Shown here piece after piece: positions 1-8,536 of a stretch of DNA of 64,000 bases (position 1 is its first letter; each line of letters begins with the position of its first letter). The translations under genes and the position numbers were made by a program. The notes beneath the pieces are model-generated. The model searched no databases, was not told the DNA's origin, and worked only from the letters and a program-made list of their open reading frames with translations. The DNA is from Mesorhizobium carmichaelinearum (GTDB lineage Bacteria > Pseudomonadota > Alphaproteobacteria > Rhizobiales > Rhizobiaceae). The stretch lies in the NCBI RefSeq assembly GCF_900199455.1, contig NZ_FZQR01000011.1, positions 186,001-250,000 of the forward strand, given 5' to 3'.

Positions 1-1429
1 CGGCCAGCTGTTCGATGACGAAATGGTTGGTGCGCGGCCCTTCCGGCGGCTCGATCAGCTTCGGTCCGAGCGTAATGTGCTGGTTGCCGCCGCCCTTGTA
101 GACGTCATCGTGCTCGAGAAACATCGTCGCCGGCAGCACGACATCGGCAAGTTTGGCCGTGTCGGTCATGAACTGCTCGTGCACGCAAGTGAACAGATCG
201 TCGCGCAGAAAACCCTGCTTCACCAGCCGCTGCTCGGGCGCAACATTCACTGGATTGGTGTTCTGGATCAGCATCGCCGTCACCGGCGGCCCGCCATAGA
301 GTGCATCGCCGGCGCCGGTCAGCACCGGGCCGATACGCGAATGGTCGAGATAGCGGATTGAGGGATCGCGCATCCTCGAGCCTTCCAGCACCTCCTGGTT
401 GAGCTTGAAGATGCCGGAATTGGAATGGAAGGCGCCGCCGCCCTCATACTGCCAGCTGCCGGTGACCGCGGCGATGCAGGACGCGGCATGCATGTTGACG
501 GCGCCGTTGCGCTGGCGGGCAAAGCCGTAGCCGAGGCGGAAATAGGTTTTCTTGGTTGTGCCAACCAGTCGCGCGAAGGCCTCGATTTCAGCGACGCCAA
601 GGCCGGTAATCGCGGCGGCCCATTCCGGCGTACGCGTCTTCAGATGCGCTTCCAGCCCGGCGGGATCGTCAGTGTATTTCGAGAGATAGGCGCGGTCGGC
701 CATGCCTTCCCTGAACAGCACATGCATGACCGCACAAGCCAGTGCGCCGTCGGTGCCGGGCTTCAGCACCAGGCCCATGTCGGCCTGCTTCATCGTCGCG
801 TTTTCATAGACGTCGATGACGACGACTTTGGCGCCACGCTCCTTGCGCGCCTTGATGGCATGGGTCATCACATTGACCTGCGTGACCACGGCATTGGTGC
901 CCCAGATCACCACGCAGTCGGATTTCGCCATTTCGCGCGGGTCGGGCCCACGCAAGGCGCCCGCCCCCATCATCCAGCCGGTCCAGGCGAGATTGGTGCA
1001 GATCGACCCGAAGAAGCCCGAATATTTTTTGGCGTGGCGCAGCCGCTCGATGCCGTCGCGCTGCACCAGCCCCATCGTGCCGGCATAGTAATAGGGCCAG
1101 ACCGTCTCCGAGCCGTATTTCGCCTCGGCAGCGACGAACTTTTCGGCGACGAGGTCGAGCGCGGCCTCCCAGCTCGCTTCCTTCCAGGCGCCGTCGCCCT
1201 TGGCGCCAGCGCGGATCAGCGGCTTGAGCAGCCGGTCGGGATGGTGGACGCGGTCGGCATAGCGAGCGACTTTGGCGCAGACCACGCCCGATGTGTAGGT
1301 GTTGGCCTTGGCGCCATGAACGCGGCCGATGCGGTTGCCATCGAGCAGTTCGACCTCGAGCGCACAGGTCGACGGGCAATCATGAGGACAGGCCGAATGG
1401 CCGATGCGGAGCTTGGCGTGCTGGTTCAT
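1..1429 (-). CDS. Molybdopterin-dependent oxidoreductase, N-terminal part (runs off window)
   Basis: Large catalytic subunit of a Mo/W-bis-MGD enzyme of the DMSO reductase family; about 476 residues are in the window and the C-terminus lies beyond position 1. Reading from the ATG at 1429, the protein begins MNQHAKLRIGHSACPHDCPS, giving the N-terminal cluster motif C14-x3-C18-x3-C22 with a later Cys (about residue 54) for one [4Fe-4S] cluster. Further in are the typical WGTN, NPV and TDTAKLADVVLPAT stretches of the cofactor-binding domains. No twin-arginine signal is visible, so a cytoplasmic enzyme is likely. The electron donor and substrate cannot be told; formate-dehydrogenase-like and polysulfide/thiosulfate-reductase-like members share these features. 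moaD and moaE, needed for its cofactor, lie at 10.4-11.2 kb but are not linked in an operon. Confidence 0.85.
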   Translation of the reverse strand, partial: MNQHAKLRIGHSACPHDCPSTCALEVELLDGNRIGRVHGAKANTYTSGVVCAKVARYADRVHHPDRLLKPLIRAGAKGDGAWKEASWEAALDLVAEKFVAAEAKYGSETVWPYYYAGTMGLVQRDGIERLRHAKKYSGFFGSICTNLAWTGWMMGAGALRGPDPREMAKSDCVVIWGTNAVVTQVNVMTHAIKARKERGAKVVVIDVYENATMKQADMGLVLKPGTDGALACAVMHVLFREGMADRAYLSKYTDDPAGLEAHLKTRTPEWAAAITGLGVAEIEAFARLVGTTKKTYFRLGYGFARQRNGAVNMHAASCIAAVTGSWQYEGGGAFHSNSGIFKLNQEVLEGSRMRDPSIRYLDHSRIGPVLTGAGDALYGGPPVTAMLIQNTNPVNVAPEQRLVKQGFLRDDLFTCVHEQFMTDTAKLADVVLPATMFLEHDDVYKGGGNQHITLGPKLIEPPEGPRTNHFVIEQLA

Positions 1430-1511
1430 GGGGTGAGGTTTAGCGGGTTTCAGGGGCGGCGTGTAGAGCCAGATGACTAGCCAATTCTCCCCCATGACGG
1501 GAAGATTAGCC

Positions 1512-3389
1512 CTACTCCGCCGTGCCTTCCTCATACTCGGCCGACATGGTCAGCCATCTCTCCTCGTGACCGGCGAGTGTCTGGGCAAGCTGCGAGCGTT
1601 CCTTGGCCAGGCGTGTCGCGGTCGAGGGATCCTTTTCGTAGATCGCCGGATTGGCCAGTTCGTCCTCGATGCCGTCGATGCGCTTGCGGATGCGGTCCAT
1701 CAGCGCTTCGGTGGCGCGGATTTCCTTGGCCAGCGGTTCGAAGGCGGCACGGCGTGCGGCTGCATCGCGGCGGCGATCCGCCTTCGACGCCTTGTCCGCC
1801 TCGCGCTTGCCGCGGCGGTCGCCGGACACGCCGGTGACCAATGTCTTGTAGTCCTCCAAATCGCCGTCATACGGGTTGACCGCGCCGTCCTTGACCAGCC
1901 ACAGCCGGTCGGCCGTCGCTTCGAGCAAGTGACGATCGTGCGAAATCAGGATCACGGCGCCGGGAAATTCGTTGAGCGCATGGATCAGCGATTCGCGGCT
2001 GTCGATATCGAGGTGGTTGGTCGGCTCGTCGAGGATGAACAGGTTCGGTCCCTCAAAGGCCGACAGGCCCATCAAGAGGCGTGCCTTCTCGCCGCCGGAC
2101 AGGTCCTTGGCGGGCGTATTCATCTTCTCGGTCGTGAGACCAAATTGGGCGACGCGGCCGCGCACCTTGGATTCCGGCGCCTCCGGCATCAGCCGGCGGA
2201 CATGCTCATAGGCGTTTTCTTCCGGACGCAGATCGTCGAGCTGGTGCTGGGCGAAGATCGCCACCTTCAGCCCGGGCGCCACCGTCATCGTGCCGCTCTC
2301 CTGCTTGAGCCGGCCAGACAGCAATTTGGCGAAGGTCGACTTGCCGTTGCCATTGGCGCCCAGCAGCGCGATGCGGTCGTCAGCGTCGATGCGCAGCGTC
2401 ATCTTCTTCAGGATCGGCTGGCCCTCGGTGTAGCCGACATTGACGTTGCTCAAGGCAACGATCGGTGACGCCACCGTCTTCACCGGCTCCGGGAAGGAGA
2501 ACGGCCGCACCGAATCGTTCACGATGGCCGCGATCGGCTTCATCTTTTCCAGTGCCTTGATCCGTGACTGCGCCTGCCTGGCCTTGGACGCCTTGGCGCG
2601 AAAACGCTCGACGAAGGATTCCATGTGCTTGCGGGCGGCCTCCTGTTTGACGCGGCCCTTTTCCTGCAATTCCTTCTGCTCGGTATACTGGCGCTCGAAC
2701 TGGTCGTAACCGCCGCGCCAGAAGGTCAGCTTCTTCTGGTCGAGATGAACGATCGAATTGACGGCGCGGTTGAGCAGATCGCGATCGTGCGAAATCAGAA
2801 GCACGGTGTGCGGATACTTCGACACATAGTTTTCCAGCCACAGCGTGCCTTCGAGGTCGAGATAGTTGGTCGGCTCGTCGAGCAGCAGAAGGTCGGGTTC
2901 CGAAAACAGCACGGCGGCGAGCGCCACACGCATGCGCCAGCCGCCGGAGAAGGATGAGGCCGGACGGCGCTGCGCGGCATCGTCGAAGCCGAGGCCGGCC
3001 AGGATGGTGGCCGCGCGGGACTCGGCCGAATGCGCGTCGATGTCGGCCAGCCGCATGTGGATGTCGGCGATGCGGTGAGGATCGGTGGCGGTCTTTTCCT
3101 CTTCGAGCAGCGCCGTGCGTTCGAGGTCGGCCTTGAGCACGATCTCGATCAGCGGGTCCTCGGTTCCCGGCGCTTCCTGCGCCACCTGGCCGATGCGCGT
3201 GTTCTTCGGCAGGCTGATCGAGCCGGTCTCAGAGGGAAAATCTCCGGTGATTGCCTTGAACAGCGTCGTCTTGCCGGTGCCGTTGCGGCCGACAAGGCCG
3301 GCTTTGGTGCCAGCTGGCAAGGTCAGCGAGGCATGGTCGAGAAGCAGGCGCCCGGCCATGCGGAGCGAAAGGTCATTGATGATCAGCAT
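1512..3389 (-). CDS. ABC-F family ATP-binding protein (Uup/EttA-like)
   Basis: Soluble tandem-ATPase protein of about 625 residues with no membrane segments, the hallmark of ABC-F translation factors that act on the ribosome rather than as transporters. The first nucleotide-binding domain has Walker A GRNGTGKTT (about 34-42), signature FSGGW and Walker B LLLLDEPTNYLDL. The second has GANGNGKST, LSGGEKARL and LFILDEPTNHLDI. Between them is the charged linker typical of ABC-F, and the C-terminus is a basic coiled coil (KREADKASKADRRRDAAARR and onward), as in Uup. The frame stays open upstream to 3671, but the ATG at 3389 (MLIINDLSLRMAGRLLLDHA) is where family homology begins. Uup-like is the best guess because of the C-terminal coiled coil; the precise ABC-F subfamily is uncertain. 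Confidence 0.9.
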   Translation of the reverse strand: MLIINDLSLRMAGRLLLDHASLTLPAGTKAGLVGRNGTGKTTLFKAITGDFPSETGSISLPKNTRIGQVAQEAPGTEDPLIEIVLKADLERTALLEEEKTATDPHRIADIHMRLADIDAHSAESRAATILAGLGFDDAAQRRPASSFSGGWRMRVALAAVLFSEPDLLLLDEPTNYLDLEGTLWLENYVSKYPHTVLLISHDRDLLNRAVNSIVHLDQKKLTFWRGGYDQFERQYTEQKELQEKGRVKQEAARKHMESFVERFRAKASKARQAQSRIKALEKMKPIAAIVNDSVRPFSFPEPVKTVASPIVALSNVNVGYTEGQPILKKMTLRIDADDRIALLGANGNGKSTFAKLLSGRLKQESGTMTVAPGLKVAIFAQHQLDDLRPEENAYEHVRRLMPEAPESKVRGRVAQFGLTTEKMNTPAKDLSGGEKARLLMGLSAFEGPNLFILDEPTNHLDIDSRESLIHALNEFPGAVILISHDRHLLEATADRLWLVKDGAVNPYDGDLEDYKTLVTGVSGDRRGKREADKASKADRRRDAAARRAAFEPLAKEIRATEALMDRIRKRIDGIEDELANPAIYEKDPSTATRLAKERSQLAQTLAGHEERWLTMSAEYEEGTAE

Positions 3390-3523
3390 GGCCGCGCTTT
3401 TGCACCGGACACCAACGCTTCGCAAGACCTTGCGGGCCAGTTGGCCGCACAAGGTTTGGAAACGGCGCGCAATCGTGCCGTCAAAGCGACCGGTCAGCGG
3501 CTTGCCATACCGGTCAGCAAGCC

Positions 3524-4006
3524 TCAGGCAGTCGCCTTGCTGCGCTTTGTCGCCTTGGCCACGACGGCCGGTGCTGCCGGTTTGCGGCCAAGCCCTGTCG
3601 ACTTTGCCAGCGCCGAACGGGTCGCCGAGTAATTCGGCGCGACCATCGGGTAATCCGGCGGCAAGCCCCACTTGGCCCGATAGTCGTCCGGGCTCAAACC
3701 ATAGTCTGTCCTGAGGTGTCGCTTGAGCGACTTGAATTTCTTTCCGTCCTCCAGGCAGACGATGTAGTCGGGAAACACCGACTTTTTCGGATTTACAGCC
3801 GGAACAAGGCTCGGGCTTTCCACGACGGCCGCACCAGCCAGCTTTCGAACCGATGCGCTGACGCTGGCAATCAGGTCAGGCAGGCCGGAAGCCGGAAGCG
3901 GATTGTTGCCTACATAGGCCGAGACAATATCGGCCGTTAGCTCGATAACGGTCTTATCCTCGATATTTGACAATTCTTTCACCCTATTTGCGACAAAGTC
4001 ATCCAC
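3524..4006 (-). CDS. MucR/Ros-family transcriptional regulator with degenerate zinc finger
   Basis: 160-residue regulator of the Ros/MucR family, which in rhizobia represses and activates exopolysaccharide, motility and symbiosis genes by binding AT-rich DNA. The conserved block runs from about residue 79 to 142 (FKSLKRHL, DYR..WGLPPDYPMVAPNY, AKSTGLGRK). The zinc ligands of Ros are C-x2-C-x9-H-x4-H. Here the positions read C84, D87, H97 and Y102, so two of the four ligands are replaced. Zinc-independent or altered-ligand Ros homologues are known from Mesorhizobium loti, so this is probably functional. The protein also has a longer, Ala/Lys-rich C-terminal tail than the roughly 143-residue classic MucR. 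It is a candidate regulator of the polysaccharide locus at 42.7-52 kb, which is inference. Confidence 0.92.
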   Translation of the reverse strand: MDDFVANRVKELSNIEDKTVIELTADIVSAYVGNNPLPASGLPDLIASVSASVRKLAGAAVVESPSLVPAVNPKKSVFPDYIVCLEDGKKFKSLKRHLRTDYGLSPDDYRAKWGLPPDYPMVAPNYSATRSALAKSTGLGRKPAAPAVVAKATKRSKATA

Positions 4007-4084
4007 CCCAGCGAAGACTTTTGTCGATGTATCTCTTTAACCGCGTCCCCCAACGGACCGCCAAGCTCCAAAACGAATCAAGAC

Positions 4085-4119
4085 TTGACGTCAACTATTT
4101 TTATTGAAAATCGACGTCG
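4085..4119. promoter_or_regulatory. Two GACGTC-core palindromes upstream of mucR-like gene
   Basis: The AT-rich gap upstream of the MucR-like gene carries TTGACGTCAA (4085-4094, perfect palindrome) and CGACGTCG (4112-4119, perfect palindrome). Their centres are 26 bp apart and share the GACGTC core. This could be an operator for the mucR-like promoter, which fires leftward. No binding protein can be named. Confidence 0.35.
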
Positions 4120-4134
4120 TGCAAATTAGAAAAT

Positions 4135-4338
4135 CTAATACTTCGACGCGGCAGACTTGGTTGTCCGGCCATCAGCCAGTATCTCAAGAATACGCTTCCA
4201 GCGAGCACAGCGCCCGAAATCCTTCTGCTCAATCGCCTTTTCGGCCTTCATTGCAGCATAAAGCGGTGCTTCGGCGCCAAATTCCTTGATGAGCCAATGC
4301 GCTTCTTGCCTGGCGAGACGTTCATTGTCGTCAAACAT
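4135..4338 (-). CDS. Small conserved-looking hypothetical protein
   Basis: A 67-residue soluble protein beginning MFDDNERLARQEAHWLIKEF, predicted mostly helical, with no signal peptide and no recognised domain. The start at 4338 overlaps the end of the DMT transporter gene by 8 nt, so it is probably the last gene of the oxygenase-exporter operon and translationally coupled to it. The region RCARWKRILEILADG recalls small rhizobial hypotheticals of this size. No function is assigned. Confidence 0.6.
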   Translation of the reverse strand: MFDDNERLARQEAHWLIKEFGAEAPLYAAMKAEKAIEQKDFGRCARWKRILEILADGRTTKSAASKY

Positions 4339-5209
4339 AGTCTTGCGCCTCCGACCGTTCCAGGCCGACCGCGATACAACTGCCGATGACGAGGACGGCG
4401 CCGGCAATGGCGGTCGTCGTCAGCCGTTCACCGGACAGGATCAGCAGCAGCGTCGACGCGATCGGCGTGAGATAAGCGACGACGGCCACCTTGCCGCTGC
4501 CTTCAAGCTTCAAGGCGCGCGACCAGAAATAGTAACCCAGCCCCATCGGGCCGGCGCCGAGATAGAGCCCAAGCGCCAGATCCACACCGGCGGGCCAGGC
4601 AACGCCTTCACGAGCGGACCATAAAAGCGTCAAGGCGACGCCGACCAGCGACGAGGGCAGCAACAGTCGCTCCGGCGACGTGCCGAGCCGTCCCACCGTC
4701 ACCGAATAGAACGCCATGCACAGCGCGGACCCGAATGCGGCGAAATAGCCGACGAGATCGCCCTGGAACCAGGTGCGATCACGCCCTCCCGAAATCACCA
4801 GGGCGACGCCGACGAACCCAAGAGCCGCGGCAAGACCCAGCAAAGCCGGACGCCGCGGATTTTCGAAGGCGATCACTGCCGCTGCAACCATCAGGGGCCA
4901 AGTGTAGGCCATGAGATTGGCTTCGATCACCGGCATCGAGGCGAAGGCGATGTATTGCAGCACCATGGTGCCGACCAGACCGATGAGGCCGACAACGAAC
5001 GCTGCGAACACGCCGCTGGGCCCTACCGGCGGGGCGCCTTCCCGGCTCGTGAACCGGATCAGGGCGAAGACCAGTGCAGCTCCAGCAAATTGCAGGAACT
5101 GCACCTGCGATACCGGATGAGTCGCCAGCAGGGATTTGCCGACCAGGGCATTGGTCGACCACAAAGCCACCGCGCCGGCGGCAAAGACCAGCGCGGATTT
5201 CGCTACCAT
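4331..5209 (-). CDS. DMT-family (EamA) membrane exporter
   Basis: Inner-membrane protein of about 292 residues with ten hydrophobic segments in two EamA repeats, the layout of drug/metabolite transporters, many of which export amino acids or metabolites. The conserved LWSTNALVGKSLL at the start of the first helix and EANLMAYTWPLM at the end of the first repeat support this. The ATG at 5209 (MVAKSALVFAAGAVALWS) is chosen over the longer frame because it starts just before the first helix and has a GGGA-rich ribosome site. It overlaps the 2OG-oxygenase gene upstream by 7 nt and the 67-residue ORF downstream by 8 nt. The coupling suggests that it exports the hydroxylated product, or a precursor, of the oxygenase; this is inference. 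Confidence 0.85.
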   Translation of the reverse strand: MVAKSALVFAAGAVALWSTNALVGKSLLATHPVSQVQFLQFAGAALVFALIRFTSREGAPPVGPSGVFAAFVVGLIGLVGTMVLQYIAFASMPVIEANLMAYTWPLMVAAAVIAFENPRRPALLGLAAALGFVGVALVISGGRDRTWFQGDLVGYFAAFGSALCMAFYSVTVGRLGTSPERLLLPSSLVGVALTLLWSAREGVAWPAGVDLALGLYLGAGPMGLGYYFWSRALKLEGSGKVAVVAYLTPIASTLLLILSGERLTTTAIAGAVLVIGSCIAVGLERSEAQDYV

Positions 5210-6039
5210 GATTCCCTGGCTCCACCCGGAACCTGTGCTTCGGCAGCCGGGGCGGGCGTGGGATGCTCCGCCTCGAACCGGCGATAGGCCGGCAGCTGGT
5301 TGGTCCAAACATCTTCAGCCAGCTCGTTGACCCATTCGCGGTCGTGGTCATTGTCGGCGGCAAGATAGAACATGCGGTTATCGTCGACATAGGGCTTGGC
5401 CACCGAACGCTGGTTGAGCACCAGGGTGACGCGGTCGCCATACTGGATCGGCGCCGTGCGATGCAGGACGCCAAGGAATTGGCCGAGCGTCGCGTAATTC
5501 ATCTTGTGATCGATGCGCATGATGCGGTTGCGCGGAATCTCGCGGCCGGATTCCAGGATGGCGCGGCCGGTTTCGGAATCGTCGCAATAGATTTCGAGAT
5601 GGCCACCGACCAGCGGATCGCTGATCGACAGCGGAATGAGCTCGGTAACCGGAACGCCATCGCAATGCCATTCGACGGCACCGTCCCTTGGATTCATGAA
5701 GGTGACGGTCGAACCGACGATCGACAGCGGATAGGGCTCCAGCTTCGTGCCCATCATGTCGGACAGCCGCTCCAGGCGCAGCTTGTCGTGCAGCAACTCC
5801 TTGATTTCGGGGATGAAACGGTCGGCACCCGTGATGAAGGTCAGATCGAGGTGCTTGTGCACCGCATGGCTGGCCTTGAGCTTCAAAGCGGCCTCCTCGA
5901 TCGCTGCAAGCAGGGCCGGATCATAGCCATGCAGATACTGCGCAACGCCGAAACTCGATATTTTCCAGGCGGTTTCATGGCCGATAATGGCCTCGCGGCT
6001 CATCGCATAGCGCAGTTCGGGTATGGTATGTGCGTTCAT
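5203..6039 (-). CDS. 2-oxoglutarate/Fe(II)-dependent oxygenase-like protein
   Basis: 278-residue soluble protein with the double-stranded beta-helix iron site of 2OG-Fe(II) dioxygenases: HCD (H125-x-D127) in AVEWHCDGVP, the distal H193 in GVLHRTAP, and R203 (GDRVTL) at the expected 2OG carboxylate position. Such enzymes hydroxylate or otherwise oxidise amino acids and small molecules; the substrate here is unknown. The start at 6039 (MNAHTIPELRYAM) is preferred over the slightly longer frame to 6063. The gene is divergent from a LysR regulator 112 bp away and translationally linked to a DMT exporter, a pattern expected for an inducible small-molecule modification and export unit. Confidence 0.75.
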   Translation of the reverse strand: MNAHTIPELRYAMSREAIIGHETAWKISSFGVAQYLHGYDPALLAAIEEAALKLKASHAVHKHLDLTFITGADRFIPEIKELLHDKLRLERLSDMMGTKLEPYPLSIVGSTVTFMNPRDGAVEWHCDGVPVTELIPLSISDPLVGGHLEIYCDDSETGRAILESGREIPRNRIMRIDHKMNYATLGQFLGVLHRTAPIQYGDRVTLVLNQRSVAKPYVDDNRMFYLAADNDHDREWVNELAEDVWTNQLPAYRRFEAEHPTPAPAAEAQVPGGARESW

Positions 6040-6071
6040 TGTACTTCTCCAAGTGGGGGGCAAACACTTGG

Positions 6072-6086
6072 TTAACAGTCGATTAA
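6072..6086. promoter_or_regulatory. Candidate LysR-type binding box
   Basis: TTAACAGTCGATTAA lies in the 112-bp divergent gap between the oxygenase operon and the LysR gene. It has TTAA at both ends, a dyad compatible with LysR-type operators, and sits in the AT-rich part of an otherwise GC-rich gap. Assignment is by position and symmetry only. Confidence 0.35.
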
Positions 6087-6151
6087 ATTAGCCCCCCCTG
6101 TAAAATTAGGAATGCTGGTGCTACTGTAAGCCAAGCTTAAGGTCGAAACCC

Positions 6152-7111
6152 GTGCGTCTGCTCAGTCAGGTCAACCTCAATTCGCTGAAAATCGTGGAGA
6201 GTGCTGCGCGCCACGGCAATTTCACGCGAGCCGGCGAAGAGCAGTTCATCACCGCTTCGGCGGTCAGCCAGCGTGTCAAGAGCCTGGAGGATCAGCTGCG
6301 CTTCAAGATCTTCCAGCGCGGCGGCAATGCGGTGTCACTGACGCCGGAAGGCGAGACCTATGTCTCGCGCGTTCGCGAGGCGCTGGAGCGGATCGTCGCC
6401 GCCAGCATGGAGGCGACCGGGCAATCGCAGGAACATGTCCTGAAGATATCCGTGCTGCCGACCTTCGCCGCGCGCTGGCTGTTTCCGCGCCTGCCGGAGT
6501 TCCAGCGGCAATTCCCCGATATCGTGATGCGGGTTTCGACCTCCTACGCGACGCATGAGTTCGCGACCTCCGATTTCGATCTCGAAATCCGTTATGGCGA
6601 CGGCCATTTCAACGGGCTGCCATCCGATCTGCTGTTTCGGGAAGACCTGACACCGGTGTGCAGCCGCAAGCTGTTCCATGAGGTTCTCGGCCACAAGCCG
6701 GTGTCAAGGGTGACACCGGACGACCTCAAACACTTCACGCTGCTGCATTCCGACACCTGCACCCAGAACTGGCAATCCTGGCTTGGTTTCGCCGGCGCCA
6801 GCTTCGTGCTCAGCGAAACCAAAAGCATCTATTTCGACTCGTGCATGATGTCTTACGAGGCGGCCAATGCCGGAATGGGCTTTGCCGTGGCCAACCGTGC
6901 CTATATGGCCAGCGACATACGCGCCGAGAGGCTGATTGCTCCTTTCGCCGTCCACCATCCAAACAGTGCAGGCTGGTATTTCGTCTCCCCCAACAAGAGC
7001 CTTGCCGCACGCAAGGTGCTGCTGTTCAAACAATGGGTCATGGCGGAAGCAGCCTTGACGCAACGCCAGTTGGATAGCGAAATCCGCGACCTGGCTTCCG
7101 AAGCTGTGTGA
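6152..7111 (+). CDS. LysR-family transcriptional regulator (GcvA-like)
   Basis: 319-residue regulator. The N-terminal winged helix-turn-helix is clear (SLKIVESAARHGNFTRAGEE, then ASAVSQRVKSLEDQL), followed by the LTPEGETY wing and a periplasmic-binding-like effector domain from about residue 95. The order and the ARWLFPRLPEF...DFDLEIRYGDG signature match the GcvA subgroup, which commonly controls amino-acid-related genes. The start is GTG at 6152. Its head-to-head position with the 2OG-oxygenase/DMT operon makes it the likely regulator of that operon and of itself. Confidence 0.9.
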   Translation: MRLLSQVNLNSLKIVESAARHGNFTRAGEEQFITASAVSQRVKSLEDQLRFKIFQRGGNAVSLTPEGETYVSRVREALERIVAASMEATGQSQEHVLKISVLPTFAARWLFPRLPEFQRQFPDIVMRVSTSYATHEFATSDFDLEIRYGDGHFNGLPSDLLFREDLTPVCSRKLFHEVLGHKPVSRVTPDDLKHFTLLHSDTCTQNWQSWLGFAGASFVLSETKSIYFDSCMMSYEAANAGMGFAVANRAYMASDIRAERLIAPFAVHHPNSAGWYFVSPNKSLAARKVLLFKQWVMAEAALTQRQLDSEIRDLASEAV

Positions 7112-7185
7112 AATTCCGAATGGCCTGATGTAAAGCGGTGCTGCGGTGGCCGCTCGCCCTCGGATTTAGAACGAAACAATCTGGA

Positions 7186-7698
7186 TCAGGCGAATGCTCT
7201 GCCCTCTTCGGTGCGCTGGAAATGCGCCAGATCGAGCGGCACGGACGGGCGGCCGAGAACCGTAAGGATCATATGCGCCTGGCCGCGATGATGGGTCTGG
7301 TGGTTGAAGACATGCGCCAGCGCGGGCGCCAGACGCTGCGAGACGGTGCGCATATCCGACACTGTCATATAGGTGAAGCGGCCCGACAGCGCCTTGTCGC
7401 CCAAGCCGCCGAGCCAGTCGATGATCCGCCGGTCCTCCGCCTCGCGCGCCATCCTTAAATTGGGCAAGGCCCGGTGCAGGATGGCATCCAGCGCCGTCGG
7501 CGCATCGCCTTCGCCGGTGAAGCGCTTCATCCAGATGCGATCGGCGGCGAGCAGGTGGTTGAGCGTGCCCATCAGCGAGCCGAAGAAGGCGCCGACATCG
7601 CGATTGAATTCCTCCTCATCGAGATCGGCGGCGGCATCATAGATGCGGCCATTGGCCCATTGATTGTACGCAGCAAACATCATGAAGTGCTGTTTCAT
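7186..7698 (-). CDS. DinB/DUF664-family metal-binding protein
   Basis: 170-residue four-helix-bundle protein. The three metal-binding histidines of the DinB fold can be picked out: one in GTLNHLLAADRIW and a pair in HVFNHQTHHRGQAH. The first residues (MKQHFMMFAAYNQWANGRIY) match the family start. Members include thiol-dependent S-transferases and damage-inducible proteins of unknown role, so the activity is unknown. The ATG at 7698 is used because it begins the domain and follows a GGGAGAAACG ribosome site. A glutathione transferase gene starts 69 bp away in the opposite direction. Confidence 0.85.
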   Translation of the reverse strand: MKQHFMMFAAYNQWANGRIYDAAADLDEEEFNRDVGAFFGSLMGTLNHLLAADRIWMKRFTGEGDAPTALDAILHRALPNLRMAREAEDRRIIDWLGGLGDKALSGRFTYMTVSDMRTVSQRLAPALAHVFNHQTHHRGQAHMILTVLGRPSVPLDLAHFQRTEEGRAFA

Positions 7699-7766
7699 CG
7701 TTTCTCCCGCCGCCCCGTTTTCGGGATGTCGCGAGCGATACCTAGACCGCAAAGGGACCTGCGCCA

Positions 7767-8459
7767 ATGACCATTCTGCTTTATGATCTCGTCGGGCGTG
7801 ACGAGAGCCGTCCGTTCAGTCCGCATTGCTGGAAGGCGACAATGGCGCTGGCGCATAAGGGGCTCGATATCTCAACCGCGCCGACGCGTTTTCTCGAGGT
7901 GCCCACCATCGAAGGCGGCGCTTCGAAGACCGTTCCGGTGATCCGTGACGGCGACAAGGTGGTCATCGATTCCTTCGCCATCGCGCTCTATCTCGACGAG
8001 GCCTATCCGGACCGGCCGACGCTGTTTGGCGGCGAAGGCGGCAAGGCGATGGCGCGCTTCATCGAGCGCTGGTCGCAATTGACCATCCACCCCTATGTCA
8101 CCACTGCCGCGATCGTCGATCTCCACACCATGCAGGACGAGGAGAACGCTGCCTATTTCCGCCAGAGCCGCGAGCAGCGCTTGGGCAGGCGGCTGGAAGA
8201 CGTCGTCGCGGCGCGCGACGCCGGGTTGACGGCGTTTCGGGCGTCGCTTGAGCCACTGCGCTCGATGCTGGCCTACCAACCCTTCATTGGCGGCGCCGCG
8301 CCGTTGTTTGCGGACTATATCGTCTTCGGCGCGCTGCAATGGGCGCGCATCGCCACGCCCTATCAGCTGCTCGAAAACAGCGATGTCGTGGCGCAGTGGT
8401 TCTGCCGCTGCCTCGACCTGCATGGCGGGCTGGGACGAAAGGTCGCCGCGGCGGCCTGA
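7767..8459 (+). CDS. Glutathione S-transferase family protein
   Basis: 230-residue soluble protein with a thioredoxin-like N-terminal domain (residues about 1-80) and an all-helical C-terminal domain. The SPHCWKATMALAHKGL segment corresponds to the catalytic loop and first helix, and VIDSFAIALYLDEAYP contains the conserved glutathione-gamma-glutamyl Asp-Ser region. Expected role is glutathione conjugation or a related thiol reaction; the substrate is unknown. It is divergent from the DinB gene and may share its promoter region. Confidence 0.85.
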   Translation: MTILLYDLVGRDESRPFSPHCWKATMALAHKGLDISTAPTRFLEVPTIEGGASKTVPVIRDGDKVVIDSFAIALYLDEAYPDRPTLFGGEGGKAMARFIERWSQLTIHPYVTTAAIVDLHTMQDEENAAYFRQSREQRLGRRLEDVVAARDAGLTAFRASLEPLRSMLAYQPFIGGAAPLFADYIVFGALQWARIATPYQLLENSDVVAQWFCRCLDLHGGLGRKVAAAA

Positions 8460-8536
8460 CGACCGCAAGACGCCTGCCCGCAGGCAGCTTGGGCGCGATC
8501 AATCCATGGCGAAAATCAGCGGCAGAATAGCGGGCC

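Noticed and set aside
425..1480. 351-codon plus-strand open frame opposite the molybdopterin oxidoreductase
   Set aside because: Shadow of the real gene in GC-rich DNA; its sequence has no family pattern, while the minus strand gives a clear [4Fe-4S]/Mo-cofactor protein.
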